64,000 nt of DNA from Siphonodentalium dalli (lineage: Eukaryota; Mollusca; Scaphopoda; Gadilida; Siphonodentaliidae), in the NCBI GenBank assembly GCA_032622095.1, contig CP136066.1:150860224-150924223 (forward strand), in the 5' to 3' direction. This document shows, one piece after another, positions 37,601 to 52,600 of this stretch. The translations under genes were made by a program, and so were the position numbers. The notes under the pieces are model-generated. The model was not told the origin of the DNA and ran no database searches. It saw only the letters and a program-made list of their open reading frames with translations. How positions within the stretch are numbered: position 1 is the first letter of the stretch; each line of letters begins with the position of its first letter.

Positions 37601-40600
37601 AAACGGGTGGAGCTATCGACTTGAAATTTGGTTTTTGAATAGCCCGGACGAAGTCGGGTCACCTTCTAGTCTAATATATATTTTGGAACTTCTGTCTGTT
37701 TGTTTGTTAGCTATGGCCGGGAAAACGACTTGACCGATTGAGCTCAAACTTCCAATCTAAGGTTAAAAACACACGGGCAGTATTTACCGCCATTTTGGAG
37801 ACGATCAGAGTACCCATTCTCCACTCCCAGTCACAAAATTTACCGCCATTGGCACGGTGGGGTTAATCGCGTTGATAGTTAAAGAGCGTTCGTATCCGCA
37901 GTGTCGTTGATAAAGAGCGTATGTGCATAATGTGATTCTTACGTCTGGGTCCACACGTGAGTGTGACTGTATCCAGACATGAGCGTGTTGTGTGATTCTT
38001 ACGTACTTAGGGCTTCCTAGGAACGGGGGACATTTTCATCGGGTCAGTGTTTTCGCCCGAGGTGATCTTCACCTTGAAACGGGTACCCACAAATTATAAA
38101 TATGTGTGTCCTTTATAGACTCGAACCGATTGAGCTCAAACTTGCTACCCACGGGAAGTGTCATGGACGGGTTAAATTGTGACCCCGACCTGACCTTGAC
38201 AATGATCAATTCGAGGTCAAATCGTGTAAAACTGGCGGATTTCGACACAATTTTACACCTAGGTGCAGCATACGTGTCTCGTAAGCTGTTGCAATTGCTT
38301 TTTCGAACAAAGCCATGAGACGAACCACGCCAGTTGTGATTCTTATGTCTGTCTTCGTACTTAGGGGTTCCAAGGAACGAGGTGATCTTCACCTTGAAAC
38401 GGGTACAGACAAACGTACCTCTTTTAGGGACGGGTACCATCACGGGACGGGTACCATCATTTCTCTTGATTAAAAAGGCAGAATTAACTCAATGGGTCAA
38501 ATCGTTAACCAGACCTGACCTAGACCTTCAAAATGATCAATTCAAGGTCAAAGCCCGGACTAAGTCGGGTCACCTGCTAGTATAATATATTTCGTGACAA
38601 GAAGGTTAGAAGCCGATTCTTACCTCTGATTCTGCAGGACTGTGTAGAATGCTCTCAATATCCATTATCTCGGACTCGTCTGAAGATTCTGTCGATAGAA
38701 GAAAAATTATAGTTCAAGATTCATGCAAATTCCATATAGTGATGTCATTATAATAAGGTTATCATATAAATCATCCATGATAATTGGCTTAGAAAAGCCA
38801 ATGTTTGATTGGAGGTTACAATTCAGGGTTCATATTCTTTCCTGAGAATCTATTTTAAGAACTTTTAAAGCACGTTTTGGGGACTGGGTAAAGAGTTTTG
38901 AAGGACTACATTACTATCGCAACCTAAAATAAACATAGCACTCTACGTCAGTTTACAGTGTTCAAAATGTTGCAATGAAAACGGTTTGCTTCACTATATA
39001 CAGAACACAAGTTTCACTGTTCAGATGCTATGTAATAATGAACAATGAAATGAATATATAGTGATAAACACGCTATGATGAATATTACTGAGCTGTACTG
39101 CAGTTGTGTTGCATCGCATCATATCTTTATTTAGAATACATGCGAGCCGTTTACTATACGGTTACTTTACTCCGTAAACATTTTCCATAGAAAACGATTC
39201 TTATTTGGCATGTGATGTAATTATCAATATGTTAGGAGAAAATACAAACTAGATTAATAAATTTTGAATATCTTGGCAAACACAATTCTATTATATAATT
39301 TTTCTGTCTGACCATTCCCCAATTATGAAATAAAGTACATTAGGTTGATTTTGAAAATACAACGTTCGACCATATAAGGTGTGGCATGATTGTGTGAATA
39401 AGTGATTATTACTTGATTTTGCAGGAAGCTATATATTGGTCAAGCGATGCATCTTCAATGTGCAAGTAATTTCATTGGTGTAATTCCTCCGATTTGAAAT
39501 GGGAGTCTGTAGACCGTAAAGCTGATTGTAAATGAAACCTTGGTCTAGTTTTAACAAGACTGATGGTACATATAATGAGTAACATGAATCCAAATTTATA
39601 TTGTGCTTATACAGACACTATTGAGCACTGACTTACCGTCTTGATACATGAGTAGAGGTGGCTGAACACTCTGTACTTGTTCTTCCTCCCCTTCATTCTG
39701 AGCAGCAACCTAAAAGGGGATAACGTTATATAATGTACTTGCTATAGGAAAATATTTTTAGCCATTTTTATTGGCCCATTCTAAATATAACGACACTGTA
39801 GATCAATTTGGAGAGGGGCTAATGTCATATATTACAGTCAATGGTCCGATGAGGAATGTATAAATGATTAAGTAATACTAGAGGTCAACCATGAGCTGTA
39901 TGAAGTTAGGGATAAATCCGATGGGGAAATGATGGTTATATGGTGTAATGAAGGATTTAGTCATGTAATTTCCCTGGATATGTAATTTAGTAAAAAAATA
40001 AAATACAAGATGGCTCCCATCTAGATGTGATCCTAAACATGGCTGTAAATATTCAAAAAAATTCTTCGATAAATGTAGGTGGCAGGTGTGCCAATGAATT
40101 CAAATGTAAAATCAAAGATGGCTATGTTTTTCAACAAAACTTGAAAAAAATTTAATAGCTCCCAGCTAGTCATCCCAAAGATGCCAATGAAGTTTGGAAT
40201 AAATTTTCGCTGCAGGTGTGCCGAAGGAAATAGTCATACAAAGAGTAAAATGCAAGACGGCCATCGACGCGATGTTTTTAAAAAAAATCGAAAATCATTC
40301 AAATAAATAGCACCCATCTAGAGGTCACTCCGAAGATCTATGAGAGAGAGAGAGAGAGATGATTTATTGGAAAAAGAGCATACATTATACATGAAAAACA
40401 AAGCATGGTTTAAAGTTTAAAATGTTTTTAAAAACGATTATGCAATTTACATAATTGTCTTGGAATAAGTCCACGCAGACACAGAATTCTTCACACAGGG
40501 ATTCCACACAGGGGACTTGAAATTATTCTAAGATATGTGGTCTCTGGTAGAAGTGATAGGGTGGGGACTACATTTCTCACATCATTCATCTTAAAGGGCG

Positions 40601-43600
40601 ACAATTGACACAGATTCCATTATAATTACTCCACAGAACTCTCTAGGGATAAGTCTATGAGCACAATTATTTTTACAGAGTTCGGAGGGATAATTTTTGT
40701 GTTATATTCCGATTCCACAGAGGTCTTGAAAATGGCTTAGACTCTTATCATCCAGAAATGAAATTGACAGCAAATTCCAATAAAAAGTGCCATAATTCTG
40801 GTGAAAATTGGCGGACATAACACAAATTTGAACTTCCATTCCATTCAGTTTTGAGATTATCTAAAGTTATCATCCAGAAGCCAAAAGCGAACGGACGGAC
40901 AGACTGATGCATGACGCACGGACAGACCAAGAACATAATACATCCCGTTTTTTTTAATATCTCGAAAATTAACAGCCAGAAAACCATTCATCTAATTAAT
41001 TAAGTTTTGGGCAGGACTGGTTTCCTAACTCATCCAAGATATTTATGTGCAGACGCCTTGAAGCAATTTATTCAAAATTATTTGTTGGAGTTATCTCATC
41101 AATGTCACGACACACGCCCACCATCATTAGTCAACCCACAGGTAGAGTTTGTTTTACACAACTTGACCAATAATTATGTACCTGTGATAGAATCAAGTCC
41201 AGTTTCCCCTGTAACCTCAACAGTCGCTTGAAGCAACCAGTCCGTGATTCCATCATCTGATACAAACTGTCAAAAATCTCCACAATTTCTGGGAACTACA
41301 AGAAATCAAATAATTTTTTTTTTTTTTAAATATATGTTATATACCATTTTCTGAAATGTCCAAAAGCTACTAGCAGCACATGAAATTGGCATATTCTTCT
41401 ATGGCATTGATTTAGAACTGTATAAAATTCCACAATGGCTTCCACTTGTTTTGTCCACAGCATTGCCTTTTGCTGGAGCTAATTTTGAGTGTTGTACCAG
41501 ACTTGACGACTTCTGAGTCAAATGACAATAACTCTTTTTCTTAATTAATACCAGTTGATTACTAATGTATTTCGTGTTAGGAGAATGTTCCAGCTCAAGT
41601 TTACATAACTTAGGCATTTATGAAACTTCACTTTGCATCACTCACGATCATACAATTTCCCCCAGGATAATTAATCCATATTTATTCCTGATATTGGCTC
41701 ACGAAAGTCGCCATAATTATGCAATCTCGAGCTGGAACCTTCACCTGCTTTGAAAAACATTATTAAGAAACAACTATTGACTTGAGAAATATATAATCTG
41801 TGTTATTATTTTGATGCTATAAAGTTCCCCCTGTCAGATCTTCAAATAGTTCACAGGTTTGGAACTGGAGAAATTGGAATATGATCACTACGTGTTGACA
41901 CAGTAAAAATTCATGGCATGATCTACTGAATCAAAAGAATAAAGGCTCAGTCATCCACGGATGTACAGAGACAATTTCAGTAGATTGATCTCTGGTAATC
42001 ATAATCTGTGATCTTAAAACAAATTGAAGACAAGTAAAAAATTAAAGTGAAGTATGTGGAATAGTTCTGGCTTTACTTACTGTCATTAGGTAGGATGTAT
42101 GCACGGTTAATACCATCTTCAGCCACTTCACAACAAGCTGGGAACTGTCAAATATATAAATTAGCCAGTTAGAACAGAATTTTAAATAGGCACATCTGGC
42201 TTCCCTGTGGAGAATGGGTGGACATCGGTATTGTGGAACTTTTTTAACAGCGTTAAGTTTAAAGTGAGACATTATATGATATATCTATGTGGACAGGACA
42301 AAAAAACTCACATTTCCAGATAAACAAAGAAGGATAACTTTGGAATAGAAAATGTGTGACAAAGTCATTTGCCCCCCTTTTGAATGCAGTCATGATGGCA
42401 AACATCCACACCAATTTTCATTCAGATATGATGACAGACTGATTGACAAGACAGATAAATAGACAGACGCAGTCAACAGTCAAGCCATTATACCTCAATT
42501 CTCTTTGAGAGTGGGGGGGGGGGGGGGGTAAAATATCCTTAAATTACTTGGCTTTTAGAATCTTTTTCTTGAAAACCCCTGCCAAATCGCAGTCCAGTCA
42601 AGCCAGTATACCTCCATTCTCTTTGAGAGTGGGTATAAAATATCCTTAAATTGTTTTTAGAACTCGGCTTTTAGAACCTTAATAATGCAAGAGGATGACA
42701 TAGTGAACTTTATTGTTTTAATAGACCTGCAGTTTGGCCATATATGGACACATTTCCAATGGTGTTAAATATCTGTGCAGAGTTTGAAAACATTTGACGA
42801 GAAAATTTAGGGATACAAGCTTGGACAATGTTGCAGCCACACACAGATAAGCTGATTCCAGTATACCCCCCACACCCACATGTTATGTGGGGTATAACAA
42901 AGAGAACCAGATAAATATATCGGCTGATAAACTAAGACACATGCCTCGGGTTCATAAAGACCGCCACAGGAATCGTCAAAAACTGACAATCCACTACGAC
43001 CAGTCAGACTCGTCATCTTTGTCATCACAAACTGATCCCATAGTACGAAATATCCATGCCATGATTAACAATAGGTTTCAACATTTTCAGATAAACACAC
43101 AGAGGGAAAATGTGAACAAAGTCAATGAATCCCCTTTTGAAAGCCCTCCAGATGACAAATCTGCATACCAAATTTCATTGAGATCCGATAGCCCCTGGTT
43201 GAGATATGTGAGAGGATGGATGAACAGACAGACAGATGGATGCATGTAACCCAGTATACCCCCCCCCCCCCCCATCTTTTGGGATGACCAGAAAATGAAA
43301 TACAAGTTAGGACAATATTCAGAGGTTCTCGTAGGTAGCACCATGGGGCAAATATTAACCCCTATCCCAATGCAAAAGACCCAGTGGTGATTTTTCCCAA
43401 TTTAATTCCATTAAATAAAGTCCAACTGATTCCACAGTGTGAAATATACATGCCAGGATTCAAAAAATTGACCAGAAAATGAAGGAGTACAAGTTAGGAC
43501 AATATTCAGGGGTTATTCTAGGTACCACCCAGGGGACGATTATCGGCCCCTATCCCAACGCAAAATAGACCAGATTTTCTCAATTTTAGCATACAAATTC

Positions 43601-46600
43601 CCAATCACATTCTTCCAGCTTCACCAAATAATTGATGTAAGTACAACGCCCACAAAGCACTTCCAAATGAGAAACAAACACCACATTATGCAAAACAACA
43701 ACACCACAAAATGGCACTACAATAAAAATGGGCACGTTTAAAAGAAATCCATCAATATATGCTATTGTTATATAGGTTTAGGGCCACTCGTCATCACACA
43801 GTTCCTCCAACTGTAGAAGGAGGACAAAATAGAGTTGTAAAAATGTTGAATGAAAGTGTCAATGACTCTGTAGCTCAACTTGGAGAGGGGATAATGTCAC
43901 ACATTGCAGTCAATGGAGCGATAAGCAATGCGAAAAGTTGAAATGTTTAAGTAATACCAGTCTTACCAGAGGTCAACCCAAAGAGATCATATGAACTTTG
44001 GTATCAATTGGATAATAAATGTTGGCTGGTGGGTATGCCAAAGTATTTAGTGATTCAAAGAGTAAAATCCAAGATGGCTTAATTGGATTATGCATCTTTA
44101 AAGGCACGGGCGGCGTTCGTTGCAGAAATATTCATATTTGTTCAAAACGCCATCAACAGATGGAATATAAAAATATGTAAAATTTTGTTCATATGCCAAA
44201 CATAATCAGCGCGTAAATAGTATATTGTCGTCAAGACTTACGATGGTGTACGTAAATAAGAGCCTGCTCGTTACAAAAGTTGTGCTTCTGTTTACATAAC
44301 ACAGCGCAATTATATTGGTTAATCACACACAAATGATATAAACGCTCTTTATTATTTCCACATCAGGAAAACAGTAACAAATAACACTCTTTATGTTTAC
44401 CATATCCGGATCTAAACAAAAGCCAGGAAACATAATGTTTTTTGCTTTTGTTTACATAACAAAGCAAACAAAATTGACAATAACATACTGTTTATGCCAT
44501 ATTTCTGATTGGTGTAAGAACAAACTCTTATATCTGTCTATATTTTACTATTCTTTCTGTTTATGGCGGTTTTTGACGGAGGTGAATATTTTAACAGCAT
44601 ACCCACCGCCAAGGCCGCCCGTATCTTTAAATAAAGTCAAACTGATTGCACAGTGGGAAATATACATACCAAGTTTCCCAAATTCCCAATCACATTCTTC
44701 CAGTTTTATCTAGTTTCAACTGTTGGTTCACCAATTAATTGACGGAGGTACACCCTTAAATCTCCTCCAAACAAGAAATAAAAACCACATTACGTTATAA
44801 ATAACAACTCCACAAAATGGTGCTATGAAATCCATCAATAAATTGCTATGTAATTATAATAGGTTTAGAGCCACTGGCCCGCCCATCAACTATCCCTCGT
44901 CAAACATAAGTCAGGTTTTGGAAAACAAAACTTGACTAAAAACTCTCAGACAAATGCCTCAGGTTCATCAAGACAATCGCAGGAATCGTCAAAAACTGAT
45001 GATCCACTACGGACAGTCAGACTCGTCATCTTTGTCATCATAGAGTTCCTCTGACTGTAGGAGGAAAACAATTTTGTGTTGCAAAAAAGTTGAAAGAGAA
45101 AAATAATTCCACTAAATAAAGTCTGATTCCAGTATCCCCCACAACCTCATTGTGGGGAGTATAACAAAGAGAAACAGAAAAAAATACCAGCTGAAAAACT
45201 CTGACAAATGCCTCGGATTCATCAATACAATAACCAGAATCGTCAGTGGACAGGCTCCATGGATTTAAAATAACTTTGCCAAGTTTTTAAACAATTGATC
45301 AGAAATTGAAGAAGTACAAGTTTGGACAAAAGAGAACCTCTGACTGCAGAAGGCGGACAAAATTGCGTGTTGTAAAAATGCTGAAAAATTTGGTAATGTC
45401 CACTAAATATAGTCTGCAAGGCTCTGAATAGCAGTACACAGGTTTTCCATGGTGTTAAATATCTGCAGTTTCAAAACAAAATGACAGAAAATGTAGGAAC
45501 ACAAGCTTGGACACTGTTGCATCCACACAAAGATAAGCTGATTCCAGTATAACAACTCCCCCAACTTCATTGTGGAGGCATAACAAAGAGGAAGAGATAA
45601 ATATCTCACATGAAAAACTCTCAGACAAATGCCTCGGGTTCATCAAGACTACCACAGAAATCGTCAAAAACTGATGATCTACTACGGCCAGTCAGACTCG
45701 TCATCACAGAGTTCCTCTGACCTTAGAAGGTGGACAAAATTGTGTGTTGCAAAAATATTGAACAAGTGAGATAATTCCACTAAATATAGTGTGCCGGGCT
45801 CATAATTGCAGTGCACAGGTTCCCATGGTATTAAATATGTGTGCCGTTTCAAAACAATTGACAGAAAATGTAGGAACCGAAGCTTGGACAATGTAGCGTC
45901 CACACACAGATAAGCCGATTCCAGTATAACAACACTCCGCCACAACTTCATTGTGGGGGTATAACAAAGAGGAAGAGATAAATATCTGAGATGAAAAACT
46001 CTCAGACAAATGCCTCGGGTTCATCAAGACTACCACAGGAATCGTCAAAAACTGACAATCCACTACGGCCAGTCAGACTCGTCATCTTTGTCATCACAGA
46101 ATTTCACTGACTGTAGAAGGCAATCAATAAATCAACAAGTCCAACAAAATTATGTGTTACAAATAAAATTCTAAGTCGAAAAAGTGAGATAATTCTAATA
46201 AATAAAGTCCAACTGATCCCACAATGTGAAATATACATGCCAGGATTCAAAACAATTGACCAGAAAATGAAGGACTACAAGTTAGGACAATATCCAGGGG
46301 CGAATATCGGCCCCTATCCCAATGCAAAATAGACCTGATTTTCCCAATTTTAGCCAACAAATTCCAGCTTCCAAAAGAGAAATAAACACCACATTTATAT
46401 GTTAAAAACAACACCACAAAATGGCACTACCGCAAAAATAGGCATGTTTAGGTTTTTGAGAACAAACTTACTAAAAACTCTGACAAATGCCTCGGGTTCA
46501 TCAAGACTACCACAGGAATCGTCAAAAACTGACGATCCACTACGGCCAGTCAGACTCGTCATCTTTGTCATCACAGAGTTCCTCTGACCTTAGAAGGTGG

Positions 46601-49600
46601 ACAAAATTGTGTGTTGCAAAAATGTTGAAAAAGTGAGATAAATCTACTAAATAATGTCTGCCGAGCTCATAATCGCAGTGGACAGGTTCCCATGGGTTTA
46701 AAATAACTGTTCCAAGATTCAAACAATTGATCAGAAATTGAAGGAGTACAAGATTGGACAAAAGAGTTCCTCTAACTGAAGAAGGCCGACAAATTTGTTA
46801 GGTTGCAAAAATGTTGAAAAAGTGAGACAATTCCACTAAATATAGTCTGCAGGGCTCATAATCGCAGTGCACAGGTTTCAATGGTGTTAAATATCTGTGC
46901 AGTTTCAAAACATTGACCAGAAAATGTAGGGATACAAGCTTTGACAATGCTGCATCCACACACAGATAAGCTGATTCCTGTTAACCACACCCCGACCCCC
47001 CCCCCCCCCCCCCTCCCCCCATGTATATAAAACCGGAACAGATAAAGATATCAGCTGATAAACTCTCAGACAAATGCCTCGGGTTCATCAAGACTACCAC
47101 AGGAATCGTCAAAAACTGACAATCCACTACAGCCAGTCAGACTCGTCATCTTTGTCATCACAGAATTTATCTGACTGCAGAAGGCAAACCATAAATCAAC
47201 AACAAGTCTGAAAAAATAATGTGTTACAAATAAATTTCTAAGTCGAAAAAGGGAAATAGTTCCATTAAATAATCTTCAACTGATCCAATGCAAAATAGAC
47301 CTGATTTTTCCCCCAATTTCCCTACAATTCCCAATCACAAACACCACATTACGTAAAACAACAAGACAGTCAATGACTGTGGGTCGCTCACAAGACTGTA
47401 AAGACTGAAAAGAATGGGACTCTGAAGACTACAAGAGTCAGTATGTGACAATATCAATTAAGACAAGTAGTTCCAAACATGGACATAGCTGGAGGTTCTC
47501 CTTGAGCAGGGCTCTTTAACTTGAAATTTCTAATTGCACACCACTGACAAATCTCCAACCTCTTACCTTTTAAAGAAGACAACCATACCACAGTACTAAG
47601 TTCACAAAAATCATTTTGCACATCCGTCTTAGGTTGAATTTTACAACTGGTACCAGTACTTCAAGCTCTCTCTCAAACATTTGAAAATTACTAACCCCAT
47701 AAAGTTAAAATTTGTGACCAATTTGGTCCAGCAGTTTAACATGAAGTAGAAACATATGGACTGTTGGTATAAAAACATACATGTTGGAAAATAAAACCAA
47801 ACTATGAGAACAATTCTAACCTATTTTTTATGTGAACATCTAATCTACAACAAATGTTATACCAGGCATGAAATTTTCAACTGTTTAAATTTTGATCAAA
47901 GTAGGGGGTCAAAACCCCACCCCTCTACACTCCTTCCCCATTGCCTCAAACATTGCCCCCACCCAGGCTGCCTAGAAATCAATATTATCATACCAGTACC
48001 AAACAGGATAGAGGAGAGTTAAATCTCTTAGCTCTGCCCCTTAGAACAAATGTGAATCTCCATATATGAGATCCATTCATCTAGTATTATCAATATACCC
48101 CCCCCCCCCCCCCATATTCAATAGGATATGATTACACCTACATAAGTGGTGGTTAAGAAAATAATATTGGAACAGCTAAGTCTGTATTTGGTATGTCTGA
48201 TCTTTGCAGAATGAGGTCCCCAAAAGGTGAATTTAATGACACTATTCCCCAAAGTGGAATATCATCAACGAATTCACCCTCTGGGGGACCTCATTTCCTA
48301 AAAATGACCCCTTTTGAAAAAATCTGAACGCGGTCACCCAAGGCCCATCCATACCAAATATAAGCTAATATAGGCTTGATGGTTCTTGAAAAGAAATTAT
48401 TTTAAGATTTAATATGGAGGGAAAGAGTTATGGCCCTAGCTTTGCACCTATTTGATCTGATGAACTTATTTGAACAAATCTGATTGTGAGTCACCTAGGG
48501 AACATGCACACTGAGATATATAAACATATTTGGTCGTTAATATGGAGAAGAAAACAAATGTTGATAGATGGATGGATAGACATCCCAACAGACAGACGAA
48601 CGGAAGGACCGCCTGACAGACAGAAGACAAATTCAAGCCAATATACACCGCCCCAATGTTTCTTTGAAAAATCAGGGTATGATTTAATCGGTATGAGCGA
48701 GCGTGGTTAAGACAATAATATGCCAGCCAAGTCTGAATACAGGACGGAAGGACTGCCTGACAGACAGAAGACAAATTCAAGCCAATATACACCGCCCCAA
48801 TGTTTCTTTGAAAAATCAGGGTATGATTTCATCGGTATGAGCGAGCGTGGTTAAGAAAATAATATGCCAGCCAAGTCTGAATATAGTGTGTCTGACATTT
48901 GCAGAATGAGGTCCCCAAAAGGTGAATTTAATGACAATATTCTGCAAGGTGGGCTAGCATCACCAGATTCATCCTCATTCTGATTAGGCCTTACCAGCCA
49001 TGGGTAACCTAGGAACAGATTGAAGTTTTACAGTTGAAGTTGGTAATGCACACCCATTGAGCACCTCAATTATGCATTTTATCTTCTGCAAATTAGGGGG
49101 ACATAGAAACTGAACAGAAGGGAACAAGTAAAAAATTAACTAAACCAAAATTTCAATTTGATACTTAAGGTACTTCCAAGAAGATGATGCCTAAGCAGAA
49201 TTAAGTCCATGGAGGGTGTATTTGGTGATGCTAGCCTGCTGTACAGGGTAGCAACACTAAATTCACCCTCTGGGGACCTCATTCTGCAAATGCCACACAC
49301 TAAATTCAGGGAGTTTGTTTAAAATTGCTAGCAGTTACAATGTTTACACAAGCTGCCAGATGACATATTATTCTAATCTAGATTAATGACCTGTGTATCT
49401 CTCCATCTATCCACAAAGATATATCTGCAACTTTAATAGTACAGGTATTAAGTGGAAGCTGGATATTTGGAAGGGATGTTGGTTGGGTGCATTCCACTGC
49501 AGGGTGTGGTGGGTGGGGTGGGGGATGGGGTGGGGTGGATCTGGGCTATGTGGGAGGGGTAAAGGAATATTTCTGTAATTTCAGAAGATTAAAGTTTCAT

Positions 49601-52600
49601 AACTCTGCAGCTGTCACAATGGTGTCACTTTTTTTCAAATTTTATGAAATGATTAAAAAAAAAATATATATTGTTTGTTAAATTGAGGTGAAAATTCCAA
49701 TAATCCGAATTTAAATTTTTTTTTTTTTTTTGAGTTATGTCACTGGCTCCGCCCACATTCGACCCAGTGACCTCATTTGAACAAATCTGAATAACAGTCC
49801 CCAAAGGACACTTTGTACCAAATATGAACCCATTCGGCCCAATTAAATTTGAAAAGAAGTCGTTGTAAGAATTACAGAGTTATGGCCCTGGCTTCGCAAC
49901 TATTTGACCCAGTGTCCTCATTATGAACCCATTCCGTCCAATGGAATCGGAGAAGAAGATGTTCAAAGAATTGTTGACGGATGGACAGACGGACGGATGA
50001 GGAGTGATGACTATAGCTCCACCGGAGACTTCGTCTCAGATGAGCGAAAAACACCACAAATCGGCACTACCACAAAAACAGGCAAGTTCAAACCAGAATA
50101 ACACTAAATCCTCCAATAAATTGCTATGCTATATAGGTTTAAGGCCACTGGCCACCCACCAACTGTCCGTTGTCAAACATAAGTCAAGTTTTTGAAAAAA
50201 AACTTGGCTAAAAACTCTCCGACAAATGCCTCAGGTTCATCAAGACAATCGCAGGAATCGACAAAAACTGACGATCCACTACGGACAGTCAGACTCGTCA
50301 TCTTTGTCATCACAGAGTTCCTCTGACTGTAGAAAATTGGTTGAGGTTGGGGGGAGTATAACAAAGAGAAACAGAAACAAATACGCGCTGAAAAACTCTG
50401 ACAAACACCTCGGATTCATCAATACAATAACAGGAATCGTCAGTGGACAGGTTCCATGGATTTAAAAAAACTTTGACAAGTTTTTAAACAATTAATCAGA
50501 AATTGAAGAAGTACAAGTTTGGACAAAAGAGAACCTCTGACTGCAGAAGGCGAACACAATTGTGTGTTGTAAAAATGCTGAAAAAGTTAGTTATGTCCAC
50601 TAAATATAGTCTGCAAGGCTCAGAATAGCAGTACACAGGTTTCCCATGGTGTTAAATATCTGCAGTTTCAAAACAATTGACAGAAAATTTAGGAACAAAA
50701 GCTTGGGACACTGTAGCATCCACACACAGATAAGCTGATTCCATTATAACACCCCCCCCCCCCCCCCCCCCACAACTTCATTGTGGAGGCACAACAAAGA
50801 GGAAGACATAAATATCTCACATGAAAAACTCTCAGACAAATGCCTCGGGTTCATCAAGACTACCACAGGAATCGTCAAAAACTGACAATCCACTACGGCC
50901 AGTCAGACTCGTCATCTTTGTCATCACAGAATTTCTCTGACTGCAGAAGGCAATCAATATGTCAACAACCAGTTCAACAATATTATGTGTTACAAATAAA
51001 TTGTACAAATAAAGTTGAAAAATGAGATAATTCCAATAAATAAAGTCCAAATGATCCCAGTGTGAAATATACAATCCATGTTTCAAAGCAATTGACCAGA
51101 AAATGAAGGAGTACAAGTTAGGACAATATCCAGACCCCCATCCCAATGCAAAATAGACCTGATTTTCCCCAATTTTATCCAACAAATTCCCAATCACATT
51201 CTTCCAGTTTCACCTAGTGACAATTGTTAGTTCACCAATTAATTGACGTAAGTAAGTCAACAAAGCTCTTCCAAAAGAGAAATAAACACCATATTATGTT
51301 AAAAACACCACCACAAAATGGCACTACCATGAAAATAGGCTTTTAGGTTTTTTGAGAACAAACTTACTAAAAACTCTCAGACAAATGCCTCGGGTTCATC
51401 AAGACTACCACGGGAATCATCAACAAGACAGTCAATGACTGTGGGGTCGCTCACCAGACTACAAAGACTGATAAGACTGGGACTCTGGAGACTACAACAG
51501 TCAGAACTTTTCATAATTACTTTAAAAGAAATAGCTCTAAACAGTATATGTGGCTAGAGAGATTTCACATATGTAGATTGGTGAAAATCCACCTTGAAAT
51601 TACCAACTGTATACTACTGATCACCCCCTCCTCCTCCAGCTCAACAAGTCCCCTTTGACCGGTATACAGACTCCCAAGTCTTAGGTTGGAATTTCACAAC
51701 TGACGCCTCAAACTTTCTCAATTGTTGGAAATTTCCAATCTCACAAGCGCCTTTTTCCAAAACCATTTAGACATGTTTGAAGCCCAATTATCCATGGATC
51801 CAAAACACAATACATGTAAGTCAGATTAATCAATCAGGTGGTTCCAAGGTAGATGTTTTAATGAATTTGGCATTTCAATGATTTTATTAGACACAAAAGT
51901 GTTAACTCCCCATAGCCCCACCATTTCTTGACAAATTGACCTCATTTTAACAAATCTGAATCTCAGTCACTTAAGGATCCTCCTGATTGCTCCATACTAT
52001 ATGTAAGCTAAATAGTCCAACCTCTCTTGAGAAGACATTTTAAGAATTACTATAGAGACATATAGTTATGTCCCTGGTCCCACCCTATTTAACCTGGTAA
52101 CCTCATCTGAATAAATTTAAATCCCAGACACCAAAGAACCCTTCATACATATGATAAATATCAGTAAAATAGACCTGATGGTCCTTGTGAAGGAAGCATA
52201 TTAAGAGGGAAACTGTTCTTCGTTTGGCCCCTATTTGACCAAGTGACCCCATTTAAAAAAAATCTGAATTGCAGTCAAGGAAGAACATTCCATGCTAAAT
52301 AAGCCAACCAGTTCTTGCAAACATATTTTAAGAATTACTATGTAGTGAAATAGTCTCTGGCTCTGCCCTTATTTGACTTTGTGATCCCATTTTCATAAAG
52401 GTAATTTCATACCAAATATAAGCAAAATAGGCCATTTGATTATTGCATAGAAGACACATCATGAATTACTATGTAGAGAAAGAGTAATGTAGCTGGCCTT
52501 GCACCTACTTGACCTGGTGACCCTGATAGAACAAATCTGAACCACAATCACCAAAGGAGCAAGCCTGCAAATAGTGCACCTATTCCTACATTGTATGTGC

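Noticed and set aside
42926-43030. Counting array cassettes as WDR43 coding exons
   Set aside because: The exon at 54902 splices in phase directly to 42081 with conserved protein sequence on both sides, so the cassettes are not part of the main product.
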